This document shows, piece after piece, positions 1-8,197 of a stretch of DNA of 33,644 bases (the stretch's first letter is position 1; each line of letters starts with the position of its first letter). The DNA is from an uncultured Sellimonas sp. (GTDB lineage Bacteria; Bacillota; Clostridia; Lachnospirales; Lachnospiraceae): contig CAJFMZ010000007.1 in assembly GCA_904393575.1 (NCBI GenBank), positions 1 to 33,644 of the forward strand. The letters are read 5' to 3'. The notes beneath the pieces are model-generated. The model searched no databases. It was not told the DNA's origin and was given only the letters and a program-made list of their open reading frames with translations. The position numbers and the translations under genes were made by a program.

Positions 1-95
1 CTCACGATGGACACCCTTGCCTTCGGCTATATCCTTCCCGCTACCAGGCGGATTTGGGACTTGCACCCTTAAGAAACGTGCGCCGCCAGGCGCAC
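1..95 (-). mobile_element. Group II intron, 5' end (continues off the left edge)
   Basis: Read on the minus strand, base 95 begins GTGCGCC, which fits the group II intron 5' consensus GUGYG. It is followed by a short GC hairpin and by GGGTGCAAGTCCC, then purine-rich domain I sequence containing GGAAGGATATAGCC and AAGGCAAGGGTGTCC. I recognise this as the domain I start of group II introns common in Lachnospiraceae. Only the first 95 bases are in the window, so the reverse transcriptase/maturase gene and domains V/VI cannot be seen. The intron boundary at base 95/96 is inferred from the GUGYG motif. The 5' exon (bases 96 upward) ends just behind a terminator hairpin, an insertion position typical of group IIC introns, but the class cannot be assigned from this fragment. 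Confidence 0.75.
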
Positions 96-102
96 TAGCA
101 GC

Positions 103-136
103 AAAAAGCGGACCCGCTATGGATCCGCTTTCTTTT
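103..136 (-). terminator. Rho-independent terminator next to the intron insertion point
   Basis: AAAGCGGA (105-112) pairs with TCCGCTTT (124-131), giving an 8-bp stem with a short loop. On the minus strand the stem runs into five T residues and then the intron begins 8 bases later. On the plus strand it is followed by TTTCTTTT, so it could work both ways. It lies just after the short minus-strand reading frame ending at 141. Confidence 0.7.
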
Positions 137-140
137 CATC

Positions 141-295
141 TCATATTCTTTTATCTGATCTGATCTGCTCCACCGCTTCTTTGCAGAGCGCTTCCTTTAT
201 AGCCGGCGTGATGGTCTCACCTGCAACATAGACGGTGTATCCCCGGTGCATCAGCCACATGGCAAAACCTTTTGATTTTTTGTTTTTATGAAAGC
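141..295 (-). pseudogene. Short gene remnant, unrecognised
   Basis: An open minus-strand frame ends with TGA at 141-143. From the first ATG (258-260) it encodes 39 residues beginning MWLMHRGYTVYVAGE and ending in a charged helix-like tail. The frame stays open a little further upstream (to about 295) but has no convincing ribosome-binding site or start there. A terminator follows directly. This looks like the 3' end of a gene whose front has been lost, or a very small gene. I do not recognise the family. The remainder of 296-437 is AT-rich and shows no gene on either strand. Confidence 0.3.
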
Positions 296-437
296 GCTTT
301 CATATTTCTTGTTCAAAATGCCGGAAGAACATCTCTTTCCTACTACGGAGTTCTCGCACCAAATTATTAGATATATTACTTATTTCTCTATAATATTTTT
401 ATTATTATTGTTTATAAATATTATTTTCTGTATATAA

Positions 438-466
438 TTGCATATGAACCCTTTTATTGTTACAAT
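438..466 (+). promoter_or_regulatory. Sigma-A type promoter for the 518-793 gene
   Basis: TTGCAT (438-443) and TACAAT (461-466) are separated by exactly 17 bases in an AT-rich background. Transcription would start near 473, giving a leader of about 45 bases to the ATG at 518. Confidence 0.65.
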
Positions 467-517
467 ATAAGTAAGATCAGCTTTAAAAATGTTACACTGG
501 GAAGGGGGAAAATAATT

Positions 518-793
518 ATGAAAAATATCAAAGAAAGCCTTTACTTATTATCCCATCCGACCAGCATTGGTTCCTGGTTCTTCATGTGGATCTTCTGTGC
601 CATTTCTATATTCTTAATTAATATGACAATATACCGATTTGATCCTGTAGAAGATATGATGTCCACATATATAAAAAGCATGGTTATCTTTACCATCTCA
701 AGTATACATGTCCATCGGAAACTCTTTATAAACGCTTTTAAAAATAATCCTTCTGATAAAGATCAACATCGCTCAAAGGATGCAAAGAAATAA
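518..793 (+). CDS. Small membrane protein, unknown function
   Basis: This encodes 91 residues. Two hydrophobic segments are visible, at about residues 17-38 (WFFMWIFCAISIFLINMTIY) and 52-65, followed by a basic, highly charged tail rich in Lys, Asp and His. The start is supported by AAGGGGG (502-508) nine bases upstream and by a good promoter at 438-466. The gene stands alone on the plus strand and ends at a shared hairpin terminator facing the minus-strand gene at 857-1813. I do not recognise a named family. The composition suggests a two-pass inner-membrane protein with a cytoplasmic charged tail. Its AT-rich surroundings differ from the GC-richer genes to the right, so it may belong to the same variable segment as the intron. 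Confidence 0.7.
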   Translation: MKNIKESLYLLSHPTSIGSWFFMWIFCAISIFLINMTIYRFDPVEDMMSTYIKSMVIFTISSIHVHRKLFINAFKNNPSDKDQHRSKDAKK

Positions 794-800
794 TAAAAAC

Positions 801-838
801 GGGGCTACGAAAAATTCGTTCTCATTTTTCACAGCCCC
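801..838. terminator. Bidirectional terminator between convergent genes
   Basis: GGGGCT (801-806) pairs with AGCCCC (833-838). Inside, GAAAAAT (809-815) pairs with ATTTTTC (823-829), separated from the outer stem by a small 2x2 internal loop. T-rich tracts lie on both sides (plus: ATTTTC; minus: GTTTTTA). It serves both the gene ending at 793 and the one ending at 857. Confidence 0.8.
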
Positions 839-856
839 ATTTTCTCACGCTTGCTT

Positions 857-1813
857 TTACTCCCAGATTCCTGCTCTTCTGTACACTTCCTCGATAAAGG
901 CCTGCTTTTCCTTCACCGCCACAAGGACATCATCTCCGGAGTTTGTATGAATGTAGATCCGATCCAGTGACATGGCCAGGGAGGAAAGCGGATTGTGTGT
1001 TTCCTCCAGAAGTTCAATATTCTGGTATCGGATGCGTTTTTTTATGATTCCAAATACGATCACCATCTCCGTCTCTCCAAGGTAGATGTAATTTCTGAAG
1101 TACATCGGCACCATCAGAAGATCCACCAGAAGAAGTACGACCAGAGCAAGCATCACAGATGCGATTTCCTCTTTTCCGCCTCCTGCAGATGGGATCACCG
1201 ACCAGAGAACCAGTACATTGACGAAAATCAGAAGTGCCCATGCCCACAGATCCACTTTCCCCTGAAACTTTACATCCGGGATGCCAGGCGTATCGTCCTG
1301 TTTTTCGGTTCTGTGTACTTCCTCTTCTCTCCGTTTGTCGATCCTGCCCCTCTCCTGCGCCTGTCTGCGCTCCTGCCTTTGTCTGATCAGAATGAAGACA
1401 AACAGAACCGCAACCAGTCCAAACACAGCAAAGACAAAGAATCTTCCAAGTCTTCCAAGCCAGATCGTCCCTACGCTGCACCATCCAAAGATCAATGCGA
1501 GAAAAGGTCCGGTCACCGCCATAGTATCCCGGTTAATCATGCTTCCGTTTTCGGTCTTCACCGAATTTTTCACTGCCGAATAAAGTGCCCAATGCTCAAT
1601 CACAGCCATCAGTACACTCACTCCGTAGAGAAAGAACAGGCTTGTTTTGCTCCCCCAGCTGTCCGGCTGTCCCCAGAGTCCAAAGTGAGTCGGTATCACA
1701 TCCGGAATCTTCTGATACATCACCGCCAGATAGATTCCCACACCGATCGTAACAGCCCACATCAATGCCATGGAAACTATTTCGATCTTTCTATAATGTT
1801 GCAACATCTTCAT
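857..1813 (-). CDS. DUF1648 / PH-like membrane protein
   Basis: This encodes 318 residues. The N-terminus has a membrane segment (about 12-32) followed by IPDVIPTHFGLWGQPDSWGSK, the DUF1648 signature (IPxHFxxxGxxDxxxxK). Further hydrophobic segments lie at about 59-77, 98-118, 124-145, 190-208 and 216-237. The last ~80 residues (from YIYLGETEMVIVFGIIKKRI) resemble a bacterial PH-like domain that faces the cytoplasm, but this is a looser match. The middle (about 146-185) is a charged linker rich in Arg, Glu and Gln. It is the last gene of the operon that starts with the LytTR regulator at 4282, and the gap to the lipoprotein gene is only 18 bases. Family members are often immunity- or stress-related membrane proteins. 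That role is inference here. Confidence 0.75.
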   Translation of the reverse strand: MKMLQHYRKIEIVSMALMWAVTIGVGIYLAVMYQKIPDVIPTHFGLWGQPDSWGSKTSLFFLYGVSVLMAVIEHWALYSAVKNSVKTENGSMINRDTMAVTGPFLALIFGWCSVGTIWLGRLGRFFVFAVFGLVAVLFVFILIRQRQERRQAQERGRIDKRREEEVHRTEKQDDTPGIPDVKFQGKVDLWAWALLIFVNVLVLWSVIPSAGGGKEEIASVMLALVVLLLVDLLMVPMYFRNYIYLGETEMVIVFGIIKKRIRYQNIELLEETHNPLSSLAMSLDRIYIHTNSGDDVLVAVKEKQAFIEEVYRRAGIWE

Positions 1814-1831
1814 ATCTGGTCCCCGCCTTTC

Positions 1832-2251
1832 CTATTTGATATAAAATCCGACACAGTTCATATTTGTGTCAAAAGAAATGGTAAACTGTGCTTTTCCATC
1901 TGAAAACCGGGCAATTACAATAGCAAGCGCATATTCGGTCCCGGTGTCCTTGTCTTTCTGTCCGCTGATATTGGTTCCGCTGATCTTCTCAAACTCTCCC
2001 AGCGGCTCTATCGTTCCTTCGATTCCCGCCCGGATCTGATCTTCCGTCACCTGGGCTTTCATCATATCACTGAGCATCCCGTAAGCTTCGCTGATTTTTC
2101 CAGTGCAGGAAAGCTCTGCGATTTTCTCCGCCTTTTCCTGTACCTCCCCTTCCTCAAACTTTGCAGAAAGTTTCGATGCGCAGCCGGCCGCAAGAAGCAT
2201 CAGCAGGATTGCCGTCATAATAACACACATGATTCTTTTTTTCATTCTCAT
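1832..2251 (-). CDS. DUF3887-type lipoprotein
   Basis: This encodes 139 residues with a clear lipoprotein signal: basic MRMKKR, a hydrophobic core, then the lipobox LAAGC with the lipidated Cys at about residue 24. The mature part has the DUF3887 layout: helices with a growth-like AEKIAELSCTGKISEAYGMLSDMMKAQ stretch, then beta strands ending FDTNMNCVGFYIK. The start codon overlaps the stop of the sensor kinase (ATGA, 2248-2251), showing tight co-translation. A GAGGGG site lies about 8 bases upstream. An alternative ATG two codons downstream is possible. It is expected to be anchored on the outer face of the membrane. DUF3887 domains are thought to sit at the N-terminus of exported enzymes or alone. 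No catalytic motif is visible, so it may act as a sensor or accessory of the neighbouring two-component system (inference). Confidence 0.8.
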   Translation of the reverse strand: MRMKKRIMCVIMTAILLMLLAAGCASKLSAKFEEGEVQEKAEKIAELSCTGKISEAYGMLSDMMKAQVTEDQIRAGIEGTIEPLGEFEKISGTNISGQKDKDTGTEYALAIVIARFSDGKAQFTISFDTNMNCVGFYIK

Positions 2252-3570
2252 TTCTCTTCCCCTCTTTCCATTGGTATGATGATACTCGTCTGGTATCCGT
2301 CTTTCAGTCTGGAAACCTGCATGGTCCCGCCGTAGGATTCTACGACATGCCGGACATTGACAAGTCCGAGTCCTTCGTGTCCCTTTCGCTTTTTTCTCTT
2401 GACCGGGCAGGAATTCCGAAGGCAGATGACAAGAAAATCTTTTACCTCATTCATCTTGAGCGAGAGATAACGGTCTTCTCCGCACTCAGCGACCGCTTCC
2501 CTTGCATTATCCAGCAGATTGGAAAAAACAGTCGTCACATCGATATCTTTCATAAAGGAAAGATCCACCTGCCCGATCTGGATGTGAAGTCTTGCCCCTT
2601 TCATTTCCTGAAGATTCAGTTTTTCATTGAGAATCAGATTCAGCATCCGGTGATCCGTATACGTAACCCGTTCCAGGCTTCTGAGCATTCCTCCGATATC
2701 ACTGCAGTACCGGTCCGCCGCCTCCAGATCTCCCGTATGATACAATTCTCCGATCATCTGGATATGATTTTTCACATCATGGATCACCTTTCTGGAGGCC
2801 TGGTACTTCTCTTCCAGTTCCCGGTACTGATGCATCATCATCTCTCTTTGCTGCTCATAGAGCTGATACTGCAGATTTTTCTTCTGCTGTCCAATCATAT
2901 ATCCAAACAGATAGATGACCAGAAGGTGAAGAAGTACAATCCCGACCACCGCCGCTGCCAGACTTCCGTATCCGTAGATCATCAGCAGCGTATCTCCATT
3001 CAGATACAAAGCCAGAATCAACGCCAGCATCAGAAATGGAATCAGCAGAAACACCGCTGTCTGCCCGTTCGTCAGAAATACCTGATCCTTTTCACGGAAT
3101 ACTTTGACAAAATACCGGGAGACCAGAATGTATTCCACCGCCAGAAGCAGGTAAACCGCCGACCGCAGCAGGAAATACGAGTTCCCAACGATCAGTATCA
3201 CCGAAGAGCCGAAGCCGTATCCGAAAAAATCAAGCAGCATCGTAAATACCAGATAACTTCCAAATATCGCCATGGCAAACAGGATGGTCTCCACGATTCC
3301 CGCCTTTGACCGAAGGTAAAACAGAGCTGACAGACCAATGAGAATCAGTATGCCGCACCCTGCATACAGCAGTGCATTTTCCTGTCTGAGCGTCAAAATG
3401 GACGTCAAAAATAAAATCAAAACGGTGAGCAGCCGGATCATTTGCGGGATTTCCTCCGCCCTGTGATTCCGCTTCATGAAATACCACGCCGACCAGGTAT
3501 ATGCCAGACAATAGAAAAACTCTGCCAGCACAATGATGACGCTTTCTGTTTCCGTAAATCCCGTATTCAT
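2248..3570 (-). CDS. GHKL sensor histidine kinase (AgrC/NatK-like)
   Basis: This encodes 440 residues. About seven hydrophobic segments fill residues 8-228. A coiled stretch (231-258) leads to the phospho-acceptor helix with KVIHDVKNHIQ (His264). The HATPase_c_5 ATP-binding domain shows the N box NLLDNAREA (about 351-359) and the glycine box GHEGLGLVNVRHV (398-410). This is the architecture of HPK10-type kinases that pair with LytTR regulators and often sense peptides. The partner regulator is immediately upstream (10-base gap), with GAGGGAAA as ribosome-binding site. No AgrB or AgrD peptide-processing genes are nearby, so the signal is unknown. The downstream lipoprotein and DUF1648 protein are probably its targets or accessories (inference from the operon). 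Confidence 0.88.
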   Translation of the reverse strand: MNTGFTETESVIIVLAEFFYCLAYTWSAWYFMKRNHRAEEIPQMIRLLTVLILFLTSILTLRQENALLYAGCGILILIGLSALFYLRSKAGIVETILFAMAIFGSYLVFTMLLDFFGYGFGSSVILIVGNSYFLLRSAVYLLLAVEYILVSRYFVKVFREKDQVFLTNGQTAVFLLIPFLMLALILALYLNGDTLLMIYGYGSLAAAVVGIVLLHLLVIYLFGYMIGQQKKNLQYQLYEQQREMMMHQYRELEEKYQASRKVIHDVKNHIQMIGELYHTGDLEAADRYCSDIGGMLRSLERVTYTDHRMLNLILNEKLNLQEMKGARLHIQIGQVDLSFMKDIDVTTVFSNLLDNAREAVAECGEDRYLSLKMNEVKDFLVICLRNSCPVKRKKRKGHEGLGLVNVRHVVESYGGTMQVSRLKDGYQTSIIIPMERGEEK

Positions 3571-3580
3571 AACGTTTCCC

Positions 3581-4282
3581 TCACATCCGTCCTGCCAGAA
3601 ACAGATTCAGCTCCTCCCGGAATCCCCTGCTTTTCTTCTGGGACAGAGGAATCCAGTTCCCATCCATCATCCAGATATCATATCCCCTGATACTTTTTAC
3701 CTGATCCAGATTGACCACAAAGCTTTTGTGGGGCATCGCAAATCCATACGGGCGCATCCGTTCCAGACATTCGCTGATCTTTTCCTTCTGATAGTAAGTC
3801 CCCTCTGCCGTGTGAACCAAAAGCTTCCGGGACGCATATTCAAAGTAATAAATTTCATCCACAGGGATTCTGATTTTTCCTTTCGTTGTAAAAAGCTCCA
3901 TCCAGCTTCTGTGCGCTTCTTTTTCCATATATTCCAGCGCTTCGTTCAGCTGGCGTTTGATCTCCTCTTCCCTTACCGGTTTCAGGAGATATCCAAAGGC
4001 ATGTACTCCAAACGCATATCCCGCAAACCCGGCGTAGTTCGTAATGTAAATGATCTTAACCTTTTTGTCTTCCCTGCGGATTTCTTTTGCGGTTTCAATT
4101 CCGTTCATCCCCGGCATATCGATATCCAGAAACAGAATCTCGTACTTCCCTTTTCGGTCCAGAAGCGCCTTCCCGCTCAAAAACAGGTCCACCTCATACC
4201 GGTCCTCTTCGCCATGCAGGATCATGTCCCGTATTTTCTGACAGGTCATTTCCTGATCATCACAGACTGCAATTCGAATCAT
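3581..4282 (-). CDS. LytTR-family response regulator (AgrA-like)
   Basis: This encodes 233 residues. The receiver domain (about 1-120) has the acidic pair DD (residues 8-9), the phospho-acceptor Asp53 in FLDIDMPGMNG, and the conserved Lys in LLKPV. The LytTR DNA-binding domain follows (about 130-230), with the typical FEYASRKLLVHT, PHKSFVVNLDQV and IPLSQKK segments. I chose the ATG at 4280-4282 because GGAGGG stands at ideal spacing before MIRIAVCDDQ and a promoter lies just upstream. A longer in-frame extension has no such signals. It is first in a four-gene operon with its kinase, and likely autoregulates the operon by binding direct repeats near the 4310-4338 promoter (inference). Confidence 0.9.
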   Translation of the reverse strand: MIRIAVCDDQEMTCQKIRDMILHGEEDRYEVDLFLSGKALLDRKGKYEILFLDIDMPGMNGIETAKEIRREDKKVKIIYITNYAGFAGYAFGVHAFGYLLKPVREEEIKRQLNEALEYMEKEAHRSWMELFTTKGKIRIPVDEIYYFEYASRKLLVHTAEGTYYQKEKISECLERMRPYGFAMPHKSFVVNLDQVKSIRGYDIWMMDGNWIPLSQKKSRGFREELNLFLAGRM

Positions 4283-4309
4283 ACGCCCTCCTTTCTCTTT
4301 TGTGGATTT

Positions 4310-4338
4310 ATTATAATTCTCTGTTTTTTCATCTTCAA
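4310..4338 (-). promoter_or_regulatory. Promoter of the LytTR regulator operon
   Basis: On the minus strand, TTGAAG (4333-4338) and a perfect TATAAT (4310-4315) are 17 bases apart. Transcription would start about 20 bases before the start codon at 4282. Confidence 0.75.
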
Positions 4339-4379
4339 GAGTCCTTTCACAAAAGAAAGAAAAAAAGGCATAAAAGACA

Positions 4380-4402
4380 GGAGCGCATCCGATCTGCGCT
4401 CC
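4380..4402 (-). terminator. Terminator of the C39-like peptidase gene
   Basis: GGAGCGCA (4380-4387) and TGCGCTCC (4395-4402) form an 8-bp stem with a 7-base loop. Reading leftwards it is followed by TGTCTTTTATG and then a longer T-rich run. It starts 11 bases after the stop codon of the 4414-5256 gene. Confidence 0.75.
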
Positions 4403-4413
4403 TTCCATTCCTT

Positions 4414-5256
4414 CTATATTTCTCCCGTATTTACAATGACCGCCCGACATCCCACCGCGTCAAAGCTGTTCCAGAAGATCTCTTTGTCCACTGTCTGCCA
4501 TCCGCTCAGGGGATCCGCAATCTGATACTCTCCATTTTCCTCTCCCGTAATCACCACACAGTGCAGATTGGTGTACGGGATGTAGGTACTGCCGTCCGAA
4601 AGGGTCCAGGAGAAGGTCTCCGAATAAACCGGCCGTCCGTAATAGAGCGTTACCCATACTGCCGCCGGAATCCCATTCGTAAGATAAGTGTCCAGTTCTT
4701 CCTCTGCCAGTCCTGAAATCTGCTCCATCCGGGCGCCGCCGCCATTTTTTGCAATCCAGTCATCTCCCGCCTGGAGAATGGGTCCTTCAAAACAGTACCA
4801 CCCCTCCTCTGCGCTTTCGGCATCTCCCACATAAACTTCCTCCGGATCCGGCCCGTACAGCCGCCCCTCTGCGAAGGTAAATCCCTCTGATGCCACTTCC
4901 GTCTGATACAGGGTAAGCGCATCTGCCGGGAACCCGGCCGCAGTCAGAATCATGGCAAGGCTTGCCGACTCACAGCCATTTGGAAGGGCCGGGTTTTGCA
5001 GTACCATTTCTACCGGAACACGCTGTGTTTCCACATTCGACGCTTCCGCGGTATCGATCTCCTCCGCAGCCGAAGTATTGTCACCGGACTCTGTCGTGTT
5101 TTCTGCGTTCTTTGCATAAACTTCCGCAGCCTCATAATGAAATGCTTTATAAGAACAGCCTGTATCCGAAGAAAGAATCCCGCTGGACCATCCGGCCGCC
5201 ATCAGGCAGACAGACACCGGGAAAAGCAGCCATTTCTTTTTGTCTATTACACTCAT
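4414..5256 (-). CDS. Secreted C39-like cysteine peptidase
   Basis: This encodes 280 residues. An N-terminal signal segment (KKKWLLFPVSVCLMAAGW, residues 6-23) is followed by an acidic, Ser/Thr/Glu-rich spacer (about 45-78) and a Peptidase_C39_2-type domain. The catalytic residues are recognisable: Cys95 in LPNGCESASLAMIL, His232 in YTNLHCVVITG and Asp248 in IADPLSG. The domain has the usual length for stand-alone, export-linked members that are not fused to an ABC transporter. It is monocistronic, with its own terminator. A possible promoter (TTTACG, 17 bases, TAAACT; 5413-5441 on the minus strand) lies upstream. The start is unusual: GAGGAG directly abuts the ATG, closer than normal, which may lower translation. 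The substrate is unknown. It is likely active at the cell surface. Confidence 0.82.
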   Translation of the reverse strand: MSVIDKKKWLLFPVSVCLMAAGWSSGILSSDTGCSYKAFHYEAAEVYAKNAENTTESGDNTSAAEEIDTAEASNVETQRVPVEMVLQNPALPNGCESASLAMILTAAGFPADALTLYQTEVASEGFTFAEGRLYGPDPEEVYVGDAESAEEGWYCFEGPILQAGDDWIAKNGGGARMEQISGLAEEELDTYLTNGIPAAVWVTLYYGRPVYSETFSWTLSDGSTYIPYTNLHCVVITGEENGEYQIADPLSGWQTVDKEIFWNSFDAVGCRAVIVNTGEI

Positions 5257-5480
5257 CTCCTCAAAATTGTTTCTGTCTGTTCCGCCCCGTCCTTCGGAAG
5301 TACCTGTGAAACAACCTGCCTGTGCCAGTTTCTCTCATCCTGATGTGTGTGCGGATTTTCCGCGCGTCTGTTTTTTCTGCTTTTCTTTGCCTGCCGGCTC
5401 TTTCTGTCATTTAGTTTATCAAAAAATCCGGGACCCGTAAAATACCTGTCTTCTATTTTTCAGCATACATTCCGGCTATG

Positions 5481-5519
5481 AAAAACGCAGGTTTCAAGGG
5501 AAACCCCTGAGACCTGCGT
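5481..5519 (-). terminator. Strong terminator after the FtsX-like permease gene
   Basis: ACGCAGGTTTCA (from 5485) pairs with the complementary arm ending at 5519, extended by GGG/CCC near the loop, giving a stem of about 15 bp with one mismatch and one wobble. On the minus strand it ends in GCGTTTTTC. On the plus strand CTGTTTTTCC follows, so it may work in both directions. The rest of 5257-5480 holds no gene. Confidence 0.85.
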
Positions 5520-5542
5520 CTGTTTTTCCGCCGGAATACTGC

Positions 5543-8179
5543 TTACCGCTTTGATTCCGCTTCTTTCCATATTTTTCGTTCCATAAAGGTCAGCCAGAGC
5601 TCCCAGATCAGATAATAGATCACAGTCACTACCGCTGCCACGGCCGTATACCGAAGCATATCGCTTCCTGAATAGCTCCGGACGTCAAAGGTCAGGAGCG
5701 CATAAAGGAGCTCAATCAATACGCCTCCCACGGCCGAAATCCAGAACGGTCTGTGGATCTGCCGGTGCATCAGCCGCTTTCTGTCCTTTTTCTTCATTCC
5801 CAGCCGGATGAGGAAGAGATTCTGTGCTTCCATAGCCTCCGCCTCATTCTGCGTCTTGGCATAGATCTGGAACATGCCAAAGACGAAGAGCAGCGCCGCC
5901 GCCACCGCCTGGGTGGTCAGATCCCGGACATTGATCTTTTTGATGGCTCCAATCATTTCCTGTTTCGGATACAGATCCCGGATCCGTTCATCAAACATCC
6001 GGTCAATCGGGTGTTCCTCCTCCACAAAGGAGAGATCCGATACCATGGCGTCATAGTTTTCCTCCGGCACATTCCAGAGAATCAGATTGGTCGGGCCGTC
6101 CGTCAGATTGTCCTCATGTTCCATCATGTACTGCTCCCAGGCCGCATCGCCCTCTTCTTCCAGAACCGCCATGTTCTTTTCATTTTTATCCCGCACGGAT
6201 TCATATCCCCGCTCAAATTCCTCGTCAGAGAGCACCACCAGATGTTCCTCTTCCCCTTCGCCCAGGACACCGGTCAGAATATCCCGTTCTCTGCTGACTT
6301 CCTCGTGTCCGGTGTAGATATCATGCCGTCTGTCCACACTGTAGTACAGAAGAGGCTGTCCAAATCTCATATAGCTTCCGGTCCTGGAACCGCTGTAATC
6401 CAGGTTCCGTGACGGCATGGACGGATTCTGCTGATAGACCGTGTGAATCTGTCCATCCTTTAAATCCAGTTTCTGAGGCTCCTTCCCCAGTGCCTCCTTC
6501 AGTGCCCGGTAAGTATCCTCCGTGATTCCCACGTACTGGCCCTGGTCCATGCTGACCATCCGCTCGTCCTGCATGCTGCTGGTACCGCTGACCGACGTCA
6601 TGCGCACCATCGGGTACACCTGGCTTTCAGCCCCGTACTGCTCTCCGATCTCTGTCAGGCGGTCCATGTCCTGGTCGTAGGCCATACAGACAATATCATA
6701 CGGGAGCTGATCTTCGGCCTTCGGATTGATCATGCCGCTCACAATCGGAATACCCGCAAAGGAAAGCACGCAGATATGTACAATGGTCATCAGGTAGATA
6801 CTCCAGCGGTTCTTCTTGAACCGGTATCTCCACTCTTTGTTCCAGAGTATCTGTTTCAATGCCTTTTCCGGCTTCTGATGAATATTCCGCACGCTCCTTA
6901 CCATGAACCCGGTCAGGATCAGAAATACCGCAAGCGCCGCAAAGAGATAACTGCCTTTAATCTCTGTCCACGCCCTGGATGTATACCAGGCTGCTCCCAC
7001 ATACAGAAGCGCCAGCCCGCATAGAATCTTTCCCCACACGGCAGACGGCACTTTCTCCGCCTCCTTCTCCTGATAGAGGACGGTGGAGCTTCCCAGTCGG
7101 AGAATATTCTCCTGATTGAGCATGGTGGCGAAAATGAGGATCAGCAGAAACGCAATTCCTCCCCATCCAAGGATATCCATGGAAAACAGGTGCGGGAGAC
7201 TGATCCGGTCTGCAAGAGCCATTCTTAGCAGCGAGTAGGAAATCCCTCCCACAATAAGGCCAAGAATGGCGGAGGCAACCATGCTCACTCCAAATTCCAC
7301 CGCAAATAAAAGATAGATCGTCCTGGTCCGAATTCCCAGAATCAAAAAGGTCCGGTACTCCCTGTTTCGTACTTTCGTATAATTGGAAATCAGATTGTAC
7401 ATCAGCAGAACACACAGGAAAATAATCATCACCGTAGATCCGGTAAAGAGCCCCTGCAATTTCAAGAGCCAGTCCGGCACCCCTGGTATCTGCGGAATGT
7501 TTCCGGATGACAAAAACACTCCAAAGGAAATAATCAGAAATACTGCAGTAAAAATGCCTCCCAGAATAAGAAGCACCCCGTCCTTGATGCTGGAACGGAA
7601 ATCTTCCCATACCAGAATCATCAGTTCCTTCGGATAGCGTCCCGGAAAATAGAGGGCCTGCTTTCTTCGAAGCCTGGCCGCCCGCTCTTTCTTCTTGACT
7701 TCCCGGTAGGCGGCCATCTGCTCATACCACTCATCCAGGAAACGGAATCCCACATATTCAAACAGACTTGCAATCGAAACAAAAAGCAGCGGCATCAGAT
7801 CAGCCTGTTCATGATTCAATGCCGTGTCATATGTGCCTTCATATGCGTTTGCCGCCTGGATACAGGCAATCAGGCACAGAAATACCATCGCTCTGGACGC
7901 CAGATCCAGCACATGAATTTCTTTATGAAAGATCATCAGGATCAGACGCGCCACATAAAGCAGAACGGCAATCGTCCCAAGAATATGGCAGAATGCCAGT
8001 GTCGGCCCTGCCGACGATCCAAGCCAGAACTTCATGTAGCCATCCGACTGAAGCGCATGGACCCATGCTCCGATCAGCGTATAGCGCACCCCTCCTACCG
8101 GCAGGCGCCATACACCTGCATACAGGATTACCACAACCAAAGATAAAATGATTCTCCAGATTTTTGCAGCCCGTTTCAT
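5543..8179 (-). CDS. Large FtsX-like ABC transporter permease
   Basis: This encodes 878 residues. The N-terminal third has an extra membrane part (segments at about 8-24, 60-83, 96-110, 130-146) and a strongly basic stretch (160-175). The FtsX-type core follows (segments about 200-224, 245-265, 288-318, 338-355), with the family-typical TFLILGIRTRTIYLL between two helices. After further segments (about 385-400, 411-427, 462-482) comes a large extracytoplasmic domain (about 485-745) rich in Glu and Asp. The last three membrane segments lie near 757-775, 805-825 and 835-860. The layout resembles MacB/BceB-type permeases. No ABC ATPase gene lies next to it, which is unusual. It follows the dehydratase-activase gene by 18 bases, with AGGAAG as ribosome-binding site. 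The substrate is unknown. Confidence 0.78.
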   Translation of the reverse strand: MKRAAKIWRIILSLVVVILYAGVWRLPVGGVRYTLIGAWVHALQSDGYMKFWLGSSAGPTLAFCHILGTIAVLLYVARLILMIFHKEIHVLDLASRAMVFLCLIACIQAANAYEGTYDTALNHEQADLMPLLFVSIASLFEYVGFRFLDEWYEQMAAYREVKKKERAARLRRKQALYFPGRYPKELMILVWEDFRSSIKDGVLLILGGIFTAVFLIISFGVFLSSGNIPQIPGVPDWLLKLQGLFTGSTVMIIFLCVLLMYNLISNYTKVRNREYRTFLILGIRTRTIYLLFAVEFGVSMVASAILGLIVGGISYSLLRMALADRISLPHLFSMDILGWGGIAFLLILIFATMLNQENILRLGSSTVLYQEKEAEKVPSAVWGKILCGLALLYVGAAWYTSRAWTEIKGSYLFAALAVFLILTGFMVRSVRNIHQKPEKALKQILWNKEWRYRFKKNRWSIYLMTIVHICVLSFAGIPIVSGMINPKAEDQLPYDIVCMAYDQDMDRLTEIGEQYGAESQVYPMVRMTSVSGTSSMQDERMVSMDQGQYVGITEDTYRALKEALGKEPQKLDLKDGQIHTVYQQNPSMPSRNLDYSGSRTGSYMRFGQPLLYYSVDRRHDIYTGHEEVSRERDILTGVLGEGEEEHLVVLSDEEFERGYESVRDKNEKNMAVLEEEGDAAWEQYMMEHEDNLTDGPTNLILWNVPEENYDAMVSDLSFVEEEHPIDRMFDERIRDLYPKQEMIGAIKKINVRDLTTQAVAAALLFVFGMFQIYAKTQNEAEAMEAQNLFLIRLGMKKKDRKRLMHRQIHRPFWISAVGGVLIELLYALLTFDVRSYSGSDMLRYTAVAAVVTVIYYLIWELWLTFMERKIWKEAESKR

Positions 8180-8197
8180 CTCTTCCTCTCTTTCCCC

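Noticed and set aside
995..1903. Plus-strand open frame of about 300 codons
   Set aside because: Antisense to the DUF1648 protein gene, which has family motifs and sits in an operon; no start signals.
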